A stretch of DNA of 64,000 nucleotides from Lumbricus terrestris (taxonomy: Eukaryota > Annelida > Clitellata > Crassiclitellata > Lumbricidae). Location of the stretch: assembly GCA_949752735.1 (NCBI GenBank), contig OX457043.1:1970367-2034366 (forward strand), in the 5' to 3' direction. A model generated the notes under the pieces. The model had not been told where the DNA came from, did not search any database, and was given only the letters and a program-made list of their open reading frames with translations. The translations under genes and the position numbers were made by a program. How positions within the stretch are numbered: position 1 is the stretch's first letter; each line of letters starts with the position of its first letter. This document shows, piece after piece, positions 45,460 through 56,300 of this stretch.

Positions 45460-45753
45460 GTTGCTGATGTGGTCGATGGTTGTCTCGATGAATTGTACAG
45501 CATCAGTGATGAGTCATCGCATCTATTTCAACCAATCGCTTGTGATGCAGATCAGTGGCGTAGCCAGGAATTTTTCATGAGGGGGTTTTATGGCCGGAAA
45601 CCCTGTTTTTTGCTATTTTTTCTTTCTTAAATGGAAAAATAACCTTAAAAAAACCTTTTCTCCGGAGTCAATGGGGGGGTTTAACCCCCGAAACCCCCCC
45701 TTGCCTACGCCACTGATGCAGATAAACTGCTTGAACAGATCAACCAAAACAAG
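45460..45753 (+). pseudogene. MACF1: Spectrin-repeat exon split by a MITE
   Basis: Exon text VADVVDGCLDELYSISDESS to IACDAD is in frame to 45552. It resumes after the element as KLLEQINQNK|GTTACT. Without the insertion and one copy of the duplication the exon is 41 codons, phase 0. With it the frame stops inside the element. Confidence 0.8.
45545..45723. mobile_element. hAT-type MITE, 163 bp, inside a spectraplakin exon
   Basis: The element at 45553-45715 starts CAGTGGCGTAGCCAGG and ends CCTACGCCACTG. It is flanked by the 8-bp duplication ATGCAGAT at 45545-45552 and 45716-45723. The interior has no coding capacity. Confidence 0.9.
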
Positions 45754-45775
45754 GTTACTTTCCATCACTTAACTC

Positions 45776-45813
45776 TTGCTCTCTCTGTCTCTCTTTCTCT
45801 CTATGTCTCACTC

Positions 45814-45850
<37 letters not shown>

Positions 45851-45858
45851 TTCTGCTT
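45776..45858. repeat. CT-rich microsatellite
   Basis: CTCTCTGT and TCTC runs. A similar run lies at about 53385-53460. Confidence 0.85.
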
Positions 45859-46130
45859 TTCCTGCATCTAAAGGAAGAATCACATTAAGAATTATAAAGT
45901 AGTTGCAGGCTCAGAAAAGAATATTACTAAGCTTGCAACCTGGATAATGTACATTTAATGTTATCTATAAATTTAATATATTCGTAAAGCACTTCTCACA
46001 GCGGAGCTATTCAAAAGTGCTCTCAGCGTGACAAGGTTCTAATTTTAAGTGAATATTTTGATTGTTACAGATGCGCTGTTTCTAAAGATTACAAGTTGAT
46101 TTCGAAGAACTTTTTCTGTCTTCTCTTCAG

Positions 46131-46236
46131 GTCATAATGGATGATCTGCAGAAGTTCACGGCGCGAATGGAGAAAGTTCAAGCCCTCGTCAACGATTTGT
46201 CTGCGTCTGAGACAAATCCAGAGACAGATGAAGACC
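46131..46236 (+). CDS. MACF1: Spectrin-repeat exon, 35 codons plus one base
   Basis: VIMDDLQKFTARMEKVQALV to NPETDED, donor ACC|GTGAGT, phase 1, fits the next exon. Confidence 0.8.
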
Positions 46237-46834
46237 GTGAGTTACGATCGTCGTCTTCTTATCAATTCAATTCTATTTGATTCTCATTTGAAATCTTAAC
46301 TGAATTCTAAAATATTTATATGTGAGGCTCTGTTAATTTGCTTATGTAGCCATTGCAGTATGATTGTGAATTGTGAACTGGGTTGTGTGTAATCGAATCA
46401 TTTAATAACCTAACCTATTCAGAAAACTGCCAATTGATATCATGCATAAAGATTGAGATCGAGTGAAGTCTGCTTGATGGATGTCTCTGTCTCTATTAGA
46501 AGGAAATCATTTGCTAAATATTATGACTTAGAAATTGGCTGAAATTTGAAGAGCTGATCTGTCATACCAGTTGGTGGCATAGTGAGTAGAGTTTTTCTTC
46601 CTCTGCTCAGAACTCAGGGTATAAGCTGAATTCAGTGTGGCTTGTTTTGTCAAACCAAGATTTCACTCTGCGTGCTTAACTTGACTGCACTTCAGTCTGA
46701 ATCTCACGTCAGAATGTTTGACATTTTCCAAATTTCTTTGTGATGTCGATGAATTGGATGTGTTGTAAATTCCTTTGCTATTGCATTCTTAGATTTTGTT
46801 ATTGTTCTGATAATTACTGATGTGCTGTCTTCAG

Positions 46835-47067
46835 GTGATTGTATTTATCGCTTGCAAGATGTTGAGAGCCTTTTGGCCACTCTGACGTCAGATGCAGAGC
46901 TAAGAGCACGCAAGTTAGAACTCGCATCACAGATTGCGTTGGACTGTGAACAGAAGTTTGATCTGGCAAAGGACGGCCTGCTGGAGCTGCAGAAAGCAAT
47001 CCGCATTCCTAGATTGGGAGACAATGAAGACCAGATTAAACTTGACAAACAGAAGCAATGTCTCCAG
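46835..47067 (+). CDS. MACF1: Spectrin-repeat exon, 77 codons
   Basis: DCIYRLQDVESLLATLTSDA to KQKQCLQ, TCTTCAG acceptor, CAG|GTCTCA donor. Confidence 0.82.
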
Positions 47068-47571
47068 GTCTCATTGTTCTTGCTTCTGTTGTTTAATGTG
47101 TTGCTCTTTCTTGTGGTCTGTTTAAATCACGGCTCAGCATTAACGCTTCAATGATTACTTGCATTGTTTCCCAATTAACCTTTTAATTCATGATTGGCAT
47201 TAAAGCGTTAAGAGACTTTGTGTTCATCAGCGTTTGTTTATTTTGGTTCTTCTGCCCATGTTGAGATTAAACTACGTGAATCTCTTTCTGCGAGAATTTC
47301 AAGACTCTATGCATAATCCCTTGCTTCAGCATGCTGAATGCAACATACATTGTCTTCATGAATTACTTTTGTCAGTTTTTATGGACCATAGATATTTATT
47401 TATTTGCCCGTCGATGTTTTGTGCGTTGATGTAGATGAACAATTTTCCGAATTGTAGATACTCAACTTTTAGCACAAGTTTTGCGTTGGACAAGTTAATT
47501 TCTTAGTAACTTCTTTCTTCAGTTATTGTGCACATGGAGATGACATTGTGTTACTTCATTGTTTCTTTAAG

Positions 47572-47796
47572 ACATCAAAAGATGACCTTGACCGACTCAA
47601 ACTGGAAGTGGATGGGTGGAAGGAGTCTTCTGGTCAGCTGGTGGAAGTCTGTGGTGGACCGGCTTCAGTGAAAGTTGCGAAACAGACTCGTGATCTTGAG
47701 GGCCTTCTGGAAGAGGTTGAGGAGGAACTGAGGAGCTATGAATTATCCACAGAACTGGAAACAAGCAAAGTGGAAAATTACGACAATTTATTCCAG
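47572..47796 (+). CDS. MACF1: Spectrin-repeat exon, 75 codons
   Basis: TSKDDLDRLKLEVDGWKESS to VENYDNLFQ, CAG|GTATCA donor, phase 0. Confidence 0.82.
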
Positions 47797-47850
47797 GTAT
47801 CATATTTATAAACTATTATTATATATTGAGTTCTAAAATGCTGTCATCTA

Positions 47851-48137
47851 TGGACGGAGTTTGGTTTCCGTCCTTGGGGGCTAAAAAATAATTCGGGCTT
47901 GCTTTGTTGGGGCTGAGACGCGGCGTCGACAAATATTTTCCCGGACAAAAAAAGTCAATGACCTTTTTTTAGTCATTCGATTGAAGTTTTGTTCGTGAAA
48001 AGAACCATTTTTCCCGAGCAAATTTATGAGCCTCCTTGAGGGAGGCTAAGCCTGGAAAAAATACCATTTACACAGTAAAAAAGCTGAATCTGGGCCTTCC
48101 TTTGGCCCCCCCTAGCCACTGATAAACTCCGACCATG
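47851..48137. mobile_element. Possible inverted-repeat element
   Basis: GGACGGAGTTT near 47852 and AAACTCCGACC near 48124 are imperfect inverted repeats. Between them are GGGGGCTAA-like and GGCCCCCCCTAGCCACTG stretches like those in the hAT MITEs. No clean target duplication is seen. Confidence 0.35.
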
Positions 48138-48426
48138 CTGCCATCATAATCCATAAGATAATCATTCAATGATTATTCAAGGGATGCAGCAATGTGAATA
48201 AAATATGAGGTGAATCCTGGAGCTATTTTGCATAAGAGATTTTGATTAGGTAAAGGCTCTGTGGATTAATCTTACATGGACGATAATATAATTAATATAA
48301 TATAATTAATATAAGCCTTGAGTCTTAAGACTTTGTGCAGCTCTGAAAAAAGATGCAATCTTTATCGACATTGTTTTAGTTGTTTAGACTAAATCTGACT
48401 TATATTTTTTCTTCTGTCTTTTTAAG

Positions 48427-48528
48427 TCTGTTGAGAAATGGCTGCCAGACGTGGAAGAGAAACTCCGCCTGGCCAGACCAGTTGCTGCTGATGCAAGAAA
48501 TGTCCGTATACAGATCGAAGAACTATAG
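48427..48528 (+). pseudogene. MACF1: Spectrin-repeat exon ending in TAG
   Basis: SVEKWLPDVEEKLRLARPVA to VRIQIEEL, then TAG at 48526-48528 directly before the donor GTAATT. The following exon starts VFMRQLYPRYTEVE in phase 0. CAG, the commonest last codon before a donor and a Gln as usual in IEELQ, would differ by one C-to-T change. Confidence 0.8.
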
Positions 48529-48635
48529 GTAATTGATTCAGATATCTTGTCAGATTTTATTTCTAACCAATCATTATCAATATATATATATTTTTTATAT
48601 ATACGTAATTTAATGGTCCTTGATCTATGTAGGTG

Positions 48636-48931
48636 ATGCTCCACCCTGAACGTCCAGTGCCGTGGCTCTCTCCGCTCTTCTAAACAGGCTCAGCTTCTTG
48701 TCCCCCGGTCACGCACTTCTATTACACAGCACCATGCCTTTTCTGTCGTTGGCCCTATAACCTGGAATGGGCTTCCAGTGGAACTACGTCTTGTGCCTAG
48801 AGCCTTTGATACTACGTTCTACTCTGCTCTTAAAACTATTCTTTTTAACTGTGGTTGGGTCGGGAGCGCTTCTGAGTAGATACTCTTGAAGAGGCGCTAT
48901 ATAAGTGTTTGAAATGAATGAATGAATGAAT
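48636..48931 (+). mobile_element. LINE 3' fragment, copy 2
   Basis: Nearly identical to 56934-57226. The conceptual protein ends in a 'VVGPITWNGLPV.LRLVPRAF' type motif, then comes a GGGAGCGCTTCTGAGTAGA tail with (GAAT)n. It lies in a spectraplakin intron and is 5'-truncated. Confidence 0.85.
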
Positions 48932-49348
48932 CACAGATGCTGAGCACTTGCACCAAATCTTATCTCTCAGGTTGGATGACAACATGCTAAATGCACCGGT
49001 TTCGATCAATTTCAGTCTCCAAAAATAGCATACGCCATCTTTTGTTCCAGTTTGTTTGAAGCACTCTCTATTAATCACATACGCTTTATCCAATCCATAG
49101 TCTTTCGATGATGTACGTGGGATTCGATCAGCTCATTAAGTAATGTATGTTTGTTAAACTGTTTAGTCTTGTCCGATCTGATTTCTTTTATCAACACTAT
49201 GTCGCTGGAATGACACCTTGAAGTTTTAGACGTTTCACCAGTTCACCCAGTCAGCCAAATTAGACTTACACAAATGTTTTTATCTTTTTCGGTAAAAGTT
49301 GTTGCTGCTAAATTGCAGGTTGAGTAATCTGACGAATGGTAAATTTAG

Positions 49349-49519
49349 GTTTTCATGCGTCAACTGTATCCACGCTACACAGAAGTTGAGAGCGTGAACA
49401 GTGCAGGGGATGAGATGCTCAAGGTTGCCAGTCCCACAGCTGCTGAGACCATTGTCTCACGAACAACAGATATGAACGATAGATGGAATAAAGTGGTTGC
49501 AGAGACAGGATGCAGAGAG
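49349..49519 (+). CDS. MACF1: Spectrin-repeat exon, 57 codons
   Basis: VFMRQLYPRYTEVESVNSAG to ETGCRE, GAG|GTCAGA donor, phase 0. Confidence 0.82.
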
Positions 49520-50048
49520 GTCAGAATTGAATTTTATTATATAACCTACGCAATTTTCAGTTAAAACTTCATTGCTACCCAAGGCAGTAAATATGAAGAA
49601 ATGAGCCACGAAGAAATGACTGAAGAAATTATATGTTGTGAGACTGTAAGAGATATCTGGACACGGAATTATCTGCTTCCTTCTGCTGGGCATAGTTGTG
49701 CTGTAAGACAATGGCATGTCAACAGTGGCAGACCACCACACTGCTTGTCATTGTTCTTCATCTGTAGCTTTGAATTCTGAGCAACTGTATCAATTGTTAA
49801 TTACTTTGGATGGGAATCCATTGGCTCTGTGTGTGTGTATGCGTGCGTGCGTACGTGCGTGTATGATGGTTCTTCAATTGTCAGGAGCATTGTTTGATTA
49901 TGGCAGAACTTTGTTTTAATTAATTTTATTAAATATCATGTAGATTATTAGAGAGATGACTTTTAAAGCTAAGCTGTAGAAATTTCTGAATGCACTTACA
50001 GCAACATTGGAAAGATGCGTTGTATTTGTGTTGTTTGTTTTCATACAG

Positions 50049-50204
50049 CAACTGCTGAACAATGCGCTTGTGGAGCTTGGAGAACTTGATCAGACTGTCG
50101 ACGATGTCATTGGGTTGCTGCAGCAGATGGAGTCAGATGTTCAGCTGCTTGATAACATCTACGGTGATCCAAACTTCATAGAAATGCATCAGACAAACCT
50201 ACGA
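50049..50204 (+). CDS. MACF1: Spectrin-repeat exon, 52 codons
   Basis: QLLNNALVELGELDQTVDDV to MHQTNLR, CATACAG acceptor, CGA|GTAATA donor. Confidence 0.82.
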
Positions 50205-50511
50205 GTAATAATTATTACTCATCTGCTCATTTGCTCATGTAGTTTACAGAACCAATGCATGGAGATGGTGTTAGGATATGAACAATAAGGAAAGGAGTAA
50301 TGACCCAAATGAGAACAGTGTGAAGAATATAACATATGACTTGTAACCTAATTGAGTCTAGCATGTCTATCAATAAATTCTATTGTCTGGTTAGATTGAA
50401 TTGTTTACCTGGGATTACTTTTTCTGGTGTTATCCTTTGAGAATAATGCTGTTTCATACCTAATCCTATGTAAATTTTTGCATTTGACAAAACTGCCCTC
50501 TTGGATGGCTG

Positions 50512-50712
50512 ACTGAAGGTGGCGTCATTGCGTTGAAGCCGGAAGGTTCGAGGTTCGAATCCACCTCAAGTCGCCGCGTAGGGACCTTGGGCAAGTCCTT
50601 CACTTGCAATTGCTCAGCGCTTCGGCATGAACCTTCGATGCAGTGTCCGCTCTGCAGTCGGAAGCGCCTCTGAGTAGAATGCTTGAAGGGGCACTATAAC
50701 AAGTGCACATAA
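50512..50712 (+). mobile_element. tRNA-derived SINE, copy 2
   Basis: B box GGTTCGAATCC is perfect; the A-box side is degenerate. The body has CAATTGCTCAGCGCTT, and the tail GGAAGCGCCTCTGAGTAGA plus CTTGAAGGGGCACTATA matches the LINE tail. Confidence 0.8.
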
Positions 50713-50803
50713 AGCCAACAAATAATGATTAAAAACTTCTTCGTTGGCTTATGGTCGTATAGTGAGACTGCAGCTCTGTCTTTGTGGATGTTGGGTTCTG
50801 CAG

Positions 50804-50989
50804 AAGAGCCTCGCAAATCAATTACCAACCGAGACGAAGCTGAACGACCGAATAGAGGCGACTGTGAAGCAAAGCAGTCAGAAGTCATCAGCGTTGAAGG
50901 ATAAACTGTTGGAGATGAATGAAACACTGTCGCTGGTTGAACGTCTGATGAAGGAAAAGCAGAACTATCTTCTCGATCAGTTGAAAGAA
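50804..50989 (+). CDS. MACF1: Spectrin-repeat exon, 62 codons
   Basis: KSLANQLPTETKLNDRIEAT to LLDQLKE, donor GAA|GTAAGT. Its last bases and donor are repeated seven more times downstream. Confidence 0.82.
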
Positions 50990-51510
50990 GTAAGTGACAT
51001 TCAGTCAACTTAAAATCAACTCATCAACAAATCAATAATTTGATCAGTTGAAGGAAGTAAGTGACATTCAATCAACTTAAAATCAACTCATCAACAAATC
51101 AATAATTTGATCAGTTGAAGGAAGTAAGTGACATTCAATCAACTTAAAATCAACTCATCAACAAATCAATAATTTGATCAGTTGAAGGAAGTAAGTGACA
51201 TTCAATCAACTTAAAATCAACTCATCAACAAATCAATAATTTGATCAGTTGAAGGAAGTAAGTGACATTCAGTCAACTTAAAATCAACTCATCAACAAAT
51301 CAATAATTTGATCAGTTGAAGGAAGTAAGTGACATTCAATCAACTTAAAATCAACTCATCAACAAATCAATAATTTGATCAGTTGAAGGAAGTAAGTGAC
51401 ATTCAATCAACTTAAAATCAACTCATCAACAAATCAATAATTTGATCAGTTGAAGGAAGTAAGTGACATTCAGTCAACTTAAGGTCAATTCATCAACAAA
51501 TCAATAATTC
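50975..51510 (+). repeat. 67-bp tandem repeat spanning a 5' splice site, about 8 copies
   Basis: Copies of GATCAGTTGAAGGAAGTAAG start at 50975, 51042, 51109, 51176 and onward at 67-bp spacing. Each carries the exon end and the strong donor GAAGTAAGT. Reading through the first donor meets TAA within eight codons. Confidence 0.95.
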
Positions 51511-51731
51511 GCTAAATCATTGGCTGAGGACAAGACCGTTAAAAAAAAGGCGATCGCTATGTTTTCGATGTTGTAGCAGATACATGAAGAAATAATCTAT
51601 GAGTGAAATCTAATCTGATTTATGTGCAGCCACAACAGACTACTTTCACATCAAGTTAAACTGAACATTGTATTAAATATGATGAATGCAGCTGATGATG
51701 TTTTACGCGTTTGTTCTGTTTATTCCGTCAG

Positions 51732-51860
51732 GTGCGAGCATTCATGGGTAGCGTTGATGACCTACATCGTTGGATGGTCTCTTATTCATCTCAGATCAAA
51801 CATCTTGCCCAGCCAGGAGCCTTCCCTCAGTCGGCCAGAGACGAGTACAAGAAATTCCTC
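51732..51860 (+). CDS. MACF1: Spectrin-repeat exon, 43 codons
   Basis: VRAFMGSVDDLHRWMVSYSS to DEYKKFL, CCGTCAG acceptor, CTC|GTCAGT donor. Confidence 0.82.
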
Positions 51861-52130
51861 GTCAGTTCATTTTACTTTACTTTGCTTTACTTTTCTTTGC
51901 TGATTTTTACCCTTTTTACAGAATATTTGTCGGACCTTGTCAGAGGCTTCATAATTATTGAACACCTGATTGGACTGTAAGGGACTTCTTCTGCTTTTTT
52001 TGATGACTCGTGGTGAGTGGTTTGTAGAAGTGTTTAAGGTATTGATTGCTTGGTTTAAACGTGAGTTTGAGGCAAATGTCTTTCAGTTCAATTGTAGTTT
52101 TGTTATATTCTCGTTGTTGTTGCGACGCAG

Positions 52131-52301
52131 GAGAGGCATTCACAGATGCTGGACAAAGTCGGTGAAGTGGAGGCGCTGATGTTGAGTGGAAAAGAGATGT
52201 GTTCACGCTGCAGGGATGATACGGCCAATCAGATGAAGGACGGACTAAGACGTCTCCACACGCAGACGTACCAGACGCTCGTCAAGTCTAAGAAGGAGCT
52301 C
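52131..52301 (+). CDS. MACF1: Spectrin-repeat exon, 57 codons
   Basis: ERHSQMLDKVGEVEALMLSG to VKSKKEL, CTC|GTCAGT donor. Confidence 0.82.
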
Positions 52302-52623
52302 GTCAGTAACACAAGCTTCTTATGACTACTCATTTATAATATAACAACACTCTTTAGAGCCGTTGAGTTCTAAGACAGAATTGATCAGTTAAGGACAATG
52401 AATTGAATCACAATTCTGTTAATTCCACACATCTCCTTAGTGTTCGATTAATTAAAGTTGAAATTGCTAAGATTGCTGAGAATGTACAATTTGATGTAGA
52501 GTCTGCATCAAGTTGACATTTAGCCTTTCATAAAAGGAAACAAACACTTGTGTCTATTCTTTCCAGAGGTGTTGTTTTGTCTAGTTTTGTTTGCATGTTT
52601 TCATGGATGTGTTATTATTGAAG

Positions 52624-52779
52624 GATCGATTGGAAGAACACTGTCAGAAGATTGAAGCTTTCCACTCAACCCTTGGCAACCATGACGGTTGGGTTGATGA
52701 TGCGGAAAAAGTTCTTGTCAAGTTCAGAAACGCCAGCAAACTTGTTGAAACTGTCACCGTACAGATCTCTGAGCACAAA
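52624..52779 (+). CDS. MACF1: Spectrin-repeat exon, 52 codons
   Basis: DRLEEHCQKIEAFHSTLGNH to QISEHK, AAA|GTGAGT donor. Confidence 0.82.
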
Positions 52780-53164
52780 GTGAGTGACCATCGCATATAC
52801 ATAATATCGTTTGCACTTTTCCACTTCGTCAATTGTCAAATCTGTAGTCGGTTTCTGCTGTAGCAACAGTCATATTTACATTTTCAAATCAGTACTGGTA
52901 CTCTGCTTATTTTGCCCATTGGACGATCACTCTGAGGTCGTTGAAATTTATTCCTTAAGCCTAGCACTTTGGTTCGTGCATCAGAAGATGCGTCTCTACT
53001 CTTTTACCATTTCATGCATGGTTGGTTAATGATGCGTGAAGAAGCATCTCCTATGTGAACTGTATTTGAGAAACTGACATTTCTATCTGCTGAGAAACAT
53101 CTGTTGTGACTGATTTCATGTAACATCTGCCATTATTGTTGTTTTTTGACTGAAGGATTTTCAG

Positions 53165-53362
53165 GTTGAGGTTGACGAGCAGGGTGGACAGGTGCAGAAC
53201 CTCGATCTCATGGGAACTTATCTGAAATACTCTGGATGCAAGCGAGACACTTCGCAAGTCAACAACCGACTCTTCTCTGCAAAACTGCGCTGGAGGAGAT
53301 TGGTGTGTCGAACGGGCGAGAGAGGTCGACACCTGCAGCAGGCGTACAGGGAGGACAATCGA
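53165..53362 (+). CDS. MACF1: Spectrin-repeat exon, 66 codons
   Basis: VEVDEQGGQVQNLDLMGTYL to QAYREDNR, TTTCAG acceptor, CGA|GTGCGT donor. Confidence 0.82.
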
Positions 53363-53923
53363 GTGCGTACTTTGTACTTTCTCTCTTTATCTCTTTCTCT
53401 CTCTCAATCTCTCTCTCTCTCCAATCTCTGTCTGTCTGTCTCTCTCAATCTCTCTCTCTTCCATGATTAAATGATTCTAGTTCTGCAGAGACGGATGTGA
53501 TGATCATCTAATTGTTAGATGTTGAAACTATCTTAGATGCCTTTCTTATCGTAATGTGATTTTCATTTGCTCTTCTAATTTGTACCTACAACTTGCATGG
53601 AGAACTTTCTGATGTCAGAAATATGCAGCGATAGCAAGCAAATCATTTAGAGACGAGTGCTAAATGCTACAGTTTTCCATTTTCTGCCATCACTGGTTAA
53701 AACTCGGGTCTCTCACTTGTTTATGCTTCTGAAGTCATTATAGGAAAGAGAAGTTTGAATATGCATATTAAATCGTAACTTCCATAAGAACTGGTCTTCA
53801 GTTGTGGAGAAGGACTCAATGGATAATTTCTGTTTCTTTATGTCAAACAAACTAATTGACTGAATTGTTGAATTATTATGATCTTTTTTTGAATCGTTTC
53901 TTCATATCTGATTGGTTCTTTAG

Positions 53924-54040
53924 TTCAACCAGTGCTGGAAGTCTCTTTGTGATTGATTGGATGAGACGTCATCACAGCTGAGCAGCCAGAGCTCATCGGT
54001 CTCTGTGGACAATTTGGACAAAGCCACACAGCAGTTAAGG
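53924..54040 (+). pseudogene. MACF1: Spectrin-repeat exon with TGA at a Trp position
   Basis: 39 codons: FNQCWKSLCD, TGA at 53954-53956, then LDETSSQLSSQ to KATQQLR|GTATAT. Spectrin repeats usually have a second Trp in this W...L..WL context, so TGG to TGA is likely. No further spectraplakin exon is seen downstream. Confidence 0.75.
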
Positions 54041-54059
54041 GTATATATAAAATATATAT

Positions 54060-54720
54060 CGGGTGGCGCATAAAAAACGTTCCCAAACTTTGCTAACCTG
54101 GCAATTGCACAATTTTAAACTAAATTGCATCATAGTACATCAAACTAATCATAATTCATATCTGTACAACACAGCCAAAATTTAGCCCAAAACACTCAAC
54201 AGGTTAAGAGAAATTGTTGTTAGAACTGTATGACCCATGGTCAAAATTTTGCACAGTTATTTATTGATGATGTTTTACGCGAACAAATGTTTTATTGATT
54301 CTCCGCCTTCTCTTGTAACAACCCTTAAACGCTGTTTCCATTGTCCTATTGACTTCTGTATTTGTGTGTCGTCTAATGGATACCATTTTGCAACGATTTG
54401 AAGGAGCACTGTCTTGTTGAAAGATGCAATTGTCGTCAAGACATTCGGGAATGAGCTTATCGGGTAGCACAATTCTTTGTGCTGAGCTACGTGAAATGTT
54501 CAGAGTGCCGGCCATTTTACGCTGAGATTGATGTGTGCCAGGTGCATTTTCCTGCGATTTGCACATCTGCTCTCAGCATTTTCAACAGTCGTTGCAGTTG
54601 TTGAACGACCACTTCCAGGCTTGCGAGCAACGCTACCCGTTTCAATAAGCTTATTAATGACTCGGTTTATGCTTTGCCTTGACCGGTTTTTACATATATA
54701 TGCAAACCATATTTGAAAGT
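54060..54720 (-). mobile_element. Decayed mariner-type transposon
   Basis: On the minus strand one frame gives SINRVINKLIETGSVARKPG. Another gives SQRKMAGTLNISRSSAQRI, followed at once by LIPECLDDNCIFQQDSAPSN. These are the two helix-turn-helix parts and part of the DDE domain of mariner-type transposases. The middle is deleted and the frame broken. A possible end GGGTGGCGCATAAAAAACG is at 54061. Confidence 0.7.
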
Positions 54721-56035
54721 AAGTATGACTGCTTTTTATTTTTGGCTTTACTGCCCATGTTGTGGGTGCTTGTGTCTCTTTTCACACTTCTTGTTGCCTG
54801 GCTATTGTTTGCATGGAACCATCTTGTTCCTATTCTGCTTTGTAGACATAGGACAGCTTTTCTGTGACTGGATGTCCCATCTTGTCATCACCATGGTAAT
54901 GATAGTGTGCTATTGTCATCACGGCTTCATCTTTGTGCAACCTGTTGCTGTCTTTGTCTTGCTTTACTTCTTTTGTCTTTCCTTCGAAAGATCTGCCTAC
55001 CAAAAGAGTGTAATTCGCTCTGCTTACCATTTAGTTCTCTGTCTTCCCAACTGTTTGTGTGCATGTGTGTGTGTGTGTGTTCTTTAGATACGCCAGTCGT
55101 GTCTACTTATAAACTGTTGGTAGCATGTGATCGTGTGTAAATCAGTTGACTACTTTCACAAACAGCCAATGTGCTTTGATGTCATAACAATATTTTTGGA
55201 TGCGTCGTTTCAACTGCGTATTTGTTGACTTAGTGTTGCGAAAAAGTTTAATCCTTACTGATTGAAGATGATGGCGTCTTTCGTTGACCTTTATAATGAT
55301 AATAATAATACATCTTGGGAGCTGATTCTGCTGACATTGACCTTGTAGAGCGGCCCAAAAGTTGCATGCAAGGGACCCACCCATATATTGCTTAAGTTAA
55401 AAATTGAATTTTCCACCCATCTTTTGTGTTGCAACCTGTACTTTTTGTGGAACCTCCCCTCCCCATGTGTATGCTCAAATAGACTTCTGACAAAAGTTAA
55501 TTAACTAAAGTATTTGCTAGCTAACAAGTTGTAACTTATGGTTTATTGTTTAGGTCTGAACAGAATTTAATTATAAGGTAATCAAATGCCATCGAACGAC
55601 TTTAGGATAATACAGAGATATAAATAGGCTAATATTATGATGGACACCAAAATTTAATTAGTAATGCATTTTGAGTGCCTACATTTTATCAATACTCCTC
55701 CCCGCCATATGCATCCTTTCGCAAGTCACCTAAATCCGGTGAACCCTTGCATATGTAAAATATGGACAACCCTCCTGCTGGTGATACCATGGAAAATTTC
55801 CCATAATACTCTTTTGTAAGATTTGTTGCCTCTGCGTTTGTTGGGTGTTAAAACTGCCTGTCCCATGCCAAAGATCGTCAATTTAGTTCTGCAGACTTTC
55901 TGTCTGCTGTCTTATATGCCTTCAATCTTCCACTTGCTTTCTCATTCTATCACATTTAGCGAATAATCAAGACAATGATAAAAAAAATTATTATGAAGTG
56001 TGCTATATATATTCGTTTTATTGAGATTCTCGCTG
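54720..56035. other. No gene seen
   Basis: Intergenic-looking sequence with a (GT)n run near 55060-55080. No convincing exon was found. Confidence 0.4.
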
Positions 56036-56039
56036 ACAT

Positions 56040-56300
56040 ATGCTGCTCTACGGAGTCAAAACTTGGACCATGATGAAAGAAGATACCGACAGATCGGAAG
56101 GGGTTTGAGATGTAGATATGGCGAAGGATGGAAAGAATCGGCTGGATGGAACTCTGGAAAAAATGGTGGACGAAAGAAGATCCATGGTTAGGAATCATCA
56201 GAAGCACGCAAATAAAATGGTTTGGCTACATTGTGAGGGGAGACTATCTCTTAAGATGGGGGATGCATCCCGTGGATCCCATAAGGTGGTTGCGAACTTG
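56040..56300 (+). mobile_element. LINE reverse-transcriptase C-terminal fragment
   Basis: Frame-broken text YGVKTWTMMKEDTD, then MWIWRRMERIGWMELWKKWW, then STQIKWFGYIVRGD. This is the well-known C-terminal region of LINE endonuclease-reverse transcriptases. Confidence 0.75.

Larger units (their letters stand above)
30322..54040 (+). pseudogene. MACF1: Spectraplakin-like gene segment, disabled
   Basis: Spectraplakins (MACF1, dystonin, Drosophila Shot) are giant linkers between actin, microtubules and junctions. Seen here in order: helical exons at 30322, 30832 and 33281, taken as the end of the plakin domain; a 3.7-kb plakin-repeat exon (34694-38384); then 17 exons with room for about 11 spectrin repeats, ending at 54040. 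Phases agree across almost all junctions. Missing are the CH domains, most of the plakin domain, EF-hands and GAR domain. Lesions: in-frame TGA at 37914, frameshift before TGA at 39737, a 163-bp hAT MITE inside an exon at 45553, TAG at 48526 where Gln is expected, TGA at 53954 where Trp is expected. Long open frames remain, so inactivation would be recent. The MACF1 or dystonin choice is not resolved; plectin-type relatives are less likely because the spectrin repeats follow the plakin repeats. Confidence 0.75.

Noticed and set aside
33387..51510. CRISPR-like regular repeats
   Set aside because: Units are head-to-tail without unique spacers, in an animal genome, and match exon ends.
37914..53956. 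Altered genetic code explaining TGA and TAG in coding text
   Set aside because: The expected residues differ between sites, TGG and CAG are used normally elsewhere, and frameshifts and a MITE insertion occur in the same gene.
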